A DNA stretch of 64,000 bases from assembly GCA_963712565.1 (NCBI GenBank), contig CAVQIP010000040.1:154696-218695 (forward strand), written 5' to 3'. This document shows, piece by piece, positions 63,734-64,000 of this stretch. A program made the translations under genes and the position numbers. This stretch comes from VAZQ01 sp963712565. GTDB taxonomy: Bacteria; Pseudomonadota; Alphaproteobacteria; Rhizobiales; Xanthobacteraceae. How positions within the stretch are numbered: position 1 is the stretch's first letter; the number at the start of each line of letters is the position of its first letter. Below the pieces are notes generated by a model. The model searched no databases. It was not told the origin of the DNA and was given only the letters and a program-made list of their open reading frames with translations.

Positions 63734-63889
63734 TCACGTGGCCCGGGCTGCGGGCGATCCGGCCGGGCCGCCGGTCGCGCGATTTAATTCGCGCTGCCGC
63801 ATGCGTCGACGATGCCGCAGGATGCGGGCCGGCGGGTCCCACCTGCTGGCTCGCGTCAGGGATTTCCAAGGCCTGGGGGTCGTGGTCAT
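63734..63889 (-). pseudogene. 5' stub of a fourth VCBS-like paralogue
   Basis: ATG 63889, preceded by GGGGAGGAcgcc, opens MTTTPRPWKSLTRASRWDPP, which matches only the first ten or so residues of paralogues 1 and 2 before diverging into unconserved sequence and a stop at 63734. It appears to be the 5' end of a fourth copy whose body was lost by deletion or recombination with paralogue 3. Confidence 0.6.
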
Positions 63890-64000
63890 GGCGTCCTCCC
63901 CGCCCTGCGCGGGCAGTCGTTGGAGGTAACCATCCACCGGATGGACTAAACCACAGTTGCAGCCAAAGGGAAATAGACAATCAGGGGGTGTGGCCGCGGT
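63890..64000. other. window edge upstream of the VCBS stub
   Basis: About 110 bp with no gene. It is the probable promoter and leader of the fourth VCBS copy; its AT-richer patch near 63945-63985 would fit a promoter. Confidence 0.25.

Overview
The window looks like chromosome of a high-GC alphaproteobacterium, most likely a member of the Hyphomicrobiales (Bradyrhizobium/Xanthobacteraceae-like). The reasons are very GC-rich codon use, many Bug/TctC-type periplasmic receptors, several xanthine-dehydrogenase-family (CoxLMS) oxidoreductases, and dispersed palindromic repeats of the type common in that order. No rRNA or tRNA gene and no CRISPR array was seen. The taxonomic placement is inference.

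Layout. 1-5.5 kb: a Rieske oxygenase alpha subunit (cut by the window edge) behind a glutamine-synthetase-like gene, then divergent tctBA and a convergent CoxG-like gene. 5.6-13.4 kb: a leftward block of amidase, TcuA-like flavoprotein, a pyrKDCE pyrimidine set and an XRE regulator. 13.5-32.8 kb: a catabolic island with an orphan CoxS/CoxM pair, a complete CoxMSL set, three UbiD-family decarboxylases, two Bug receptors, a further CoxL, an HpaB-like monooxygenase and an ABC-type binding protein, with one coiled-coil (possibly cytoskeletal) gene between them. 32.8-40.4 kb: two amidases, a cupin, a DUF2848 protein, an SDR and an acyl-CoA dehydrogenase, interrupted at 34.6-35.6 kb by a small islet with an integrase scar and a cysteine-rich small-protein gene. 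40.4-42.1 kb: a cell-wall pair (muramoyl-alanine amidase and VanX-like dipeptidase). 42.2-50.1 kb: an extradiol dioxygenase, a Bug receptor, a fourth UbiD, an enoyl-CoA hydratase, another CoxL and a YciA-like thioesterase. 50.4-56.5 kb: L,D-transpeptidase, Sel1-repeat protein, a Bug receptor, a MetE-like protein and asparaginyl-tRNA synthetase. 56.7-63.9 kb: three tandem paralogous FG-GAP/VCBS repeat proteins plus the 5' stub of a fourth.

How the genes may work together. The same module recurs four times: a UbiD (prenylated-FMN) decarboxylase, a solute-binding receptor and, in three cases, a molybdenum-hydroxylase large subunit. Around these are monooxygenases, ring-cleavage enzymes, amidases and CoA-ester enzymes. 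This suggests capture, hydroxylation, reversible (de)carboxylation and cleavage of aromatic or N-heteroaromatic acids. The substrates cannot be read from sequence.

Caution. Ten otherwise well-conserved genes carry one or two frameshifts (13 in all, mostly single-base insertions). In each case the missing half of the protein continues in another frame without loss. That pattern, and the presence of a biosynthetic gene (pyrC) among them, points more to uncorrected indels in the assembly than to mass gene decay. Those genes are listed as pseudogene type with the shift position given. Many annotated-looking N-terminal extensions in this window are repeats read as protein, so starts were chosen after them.
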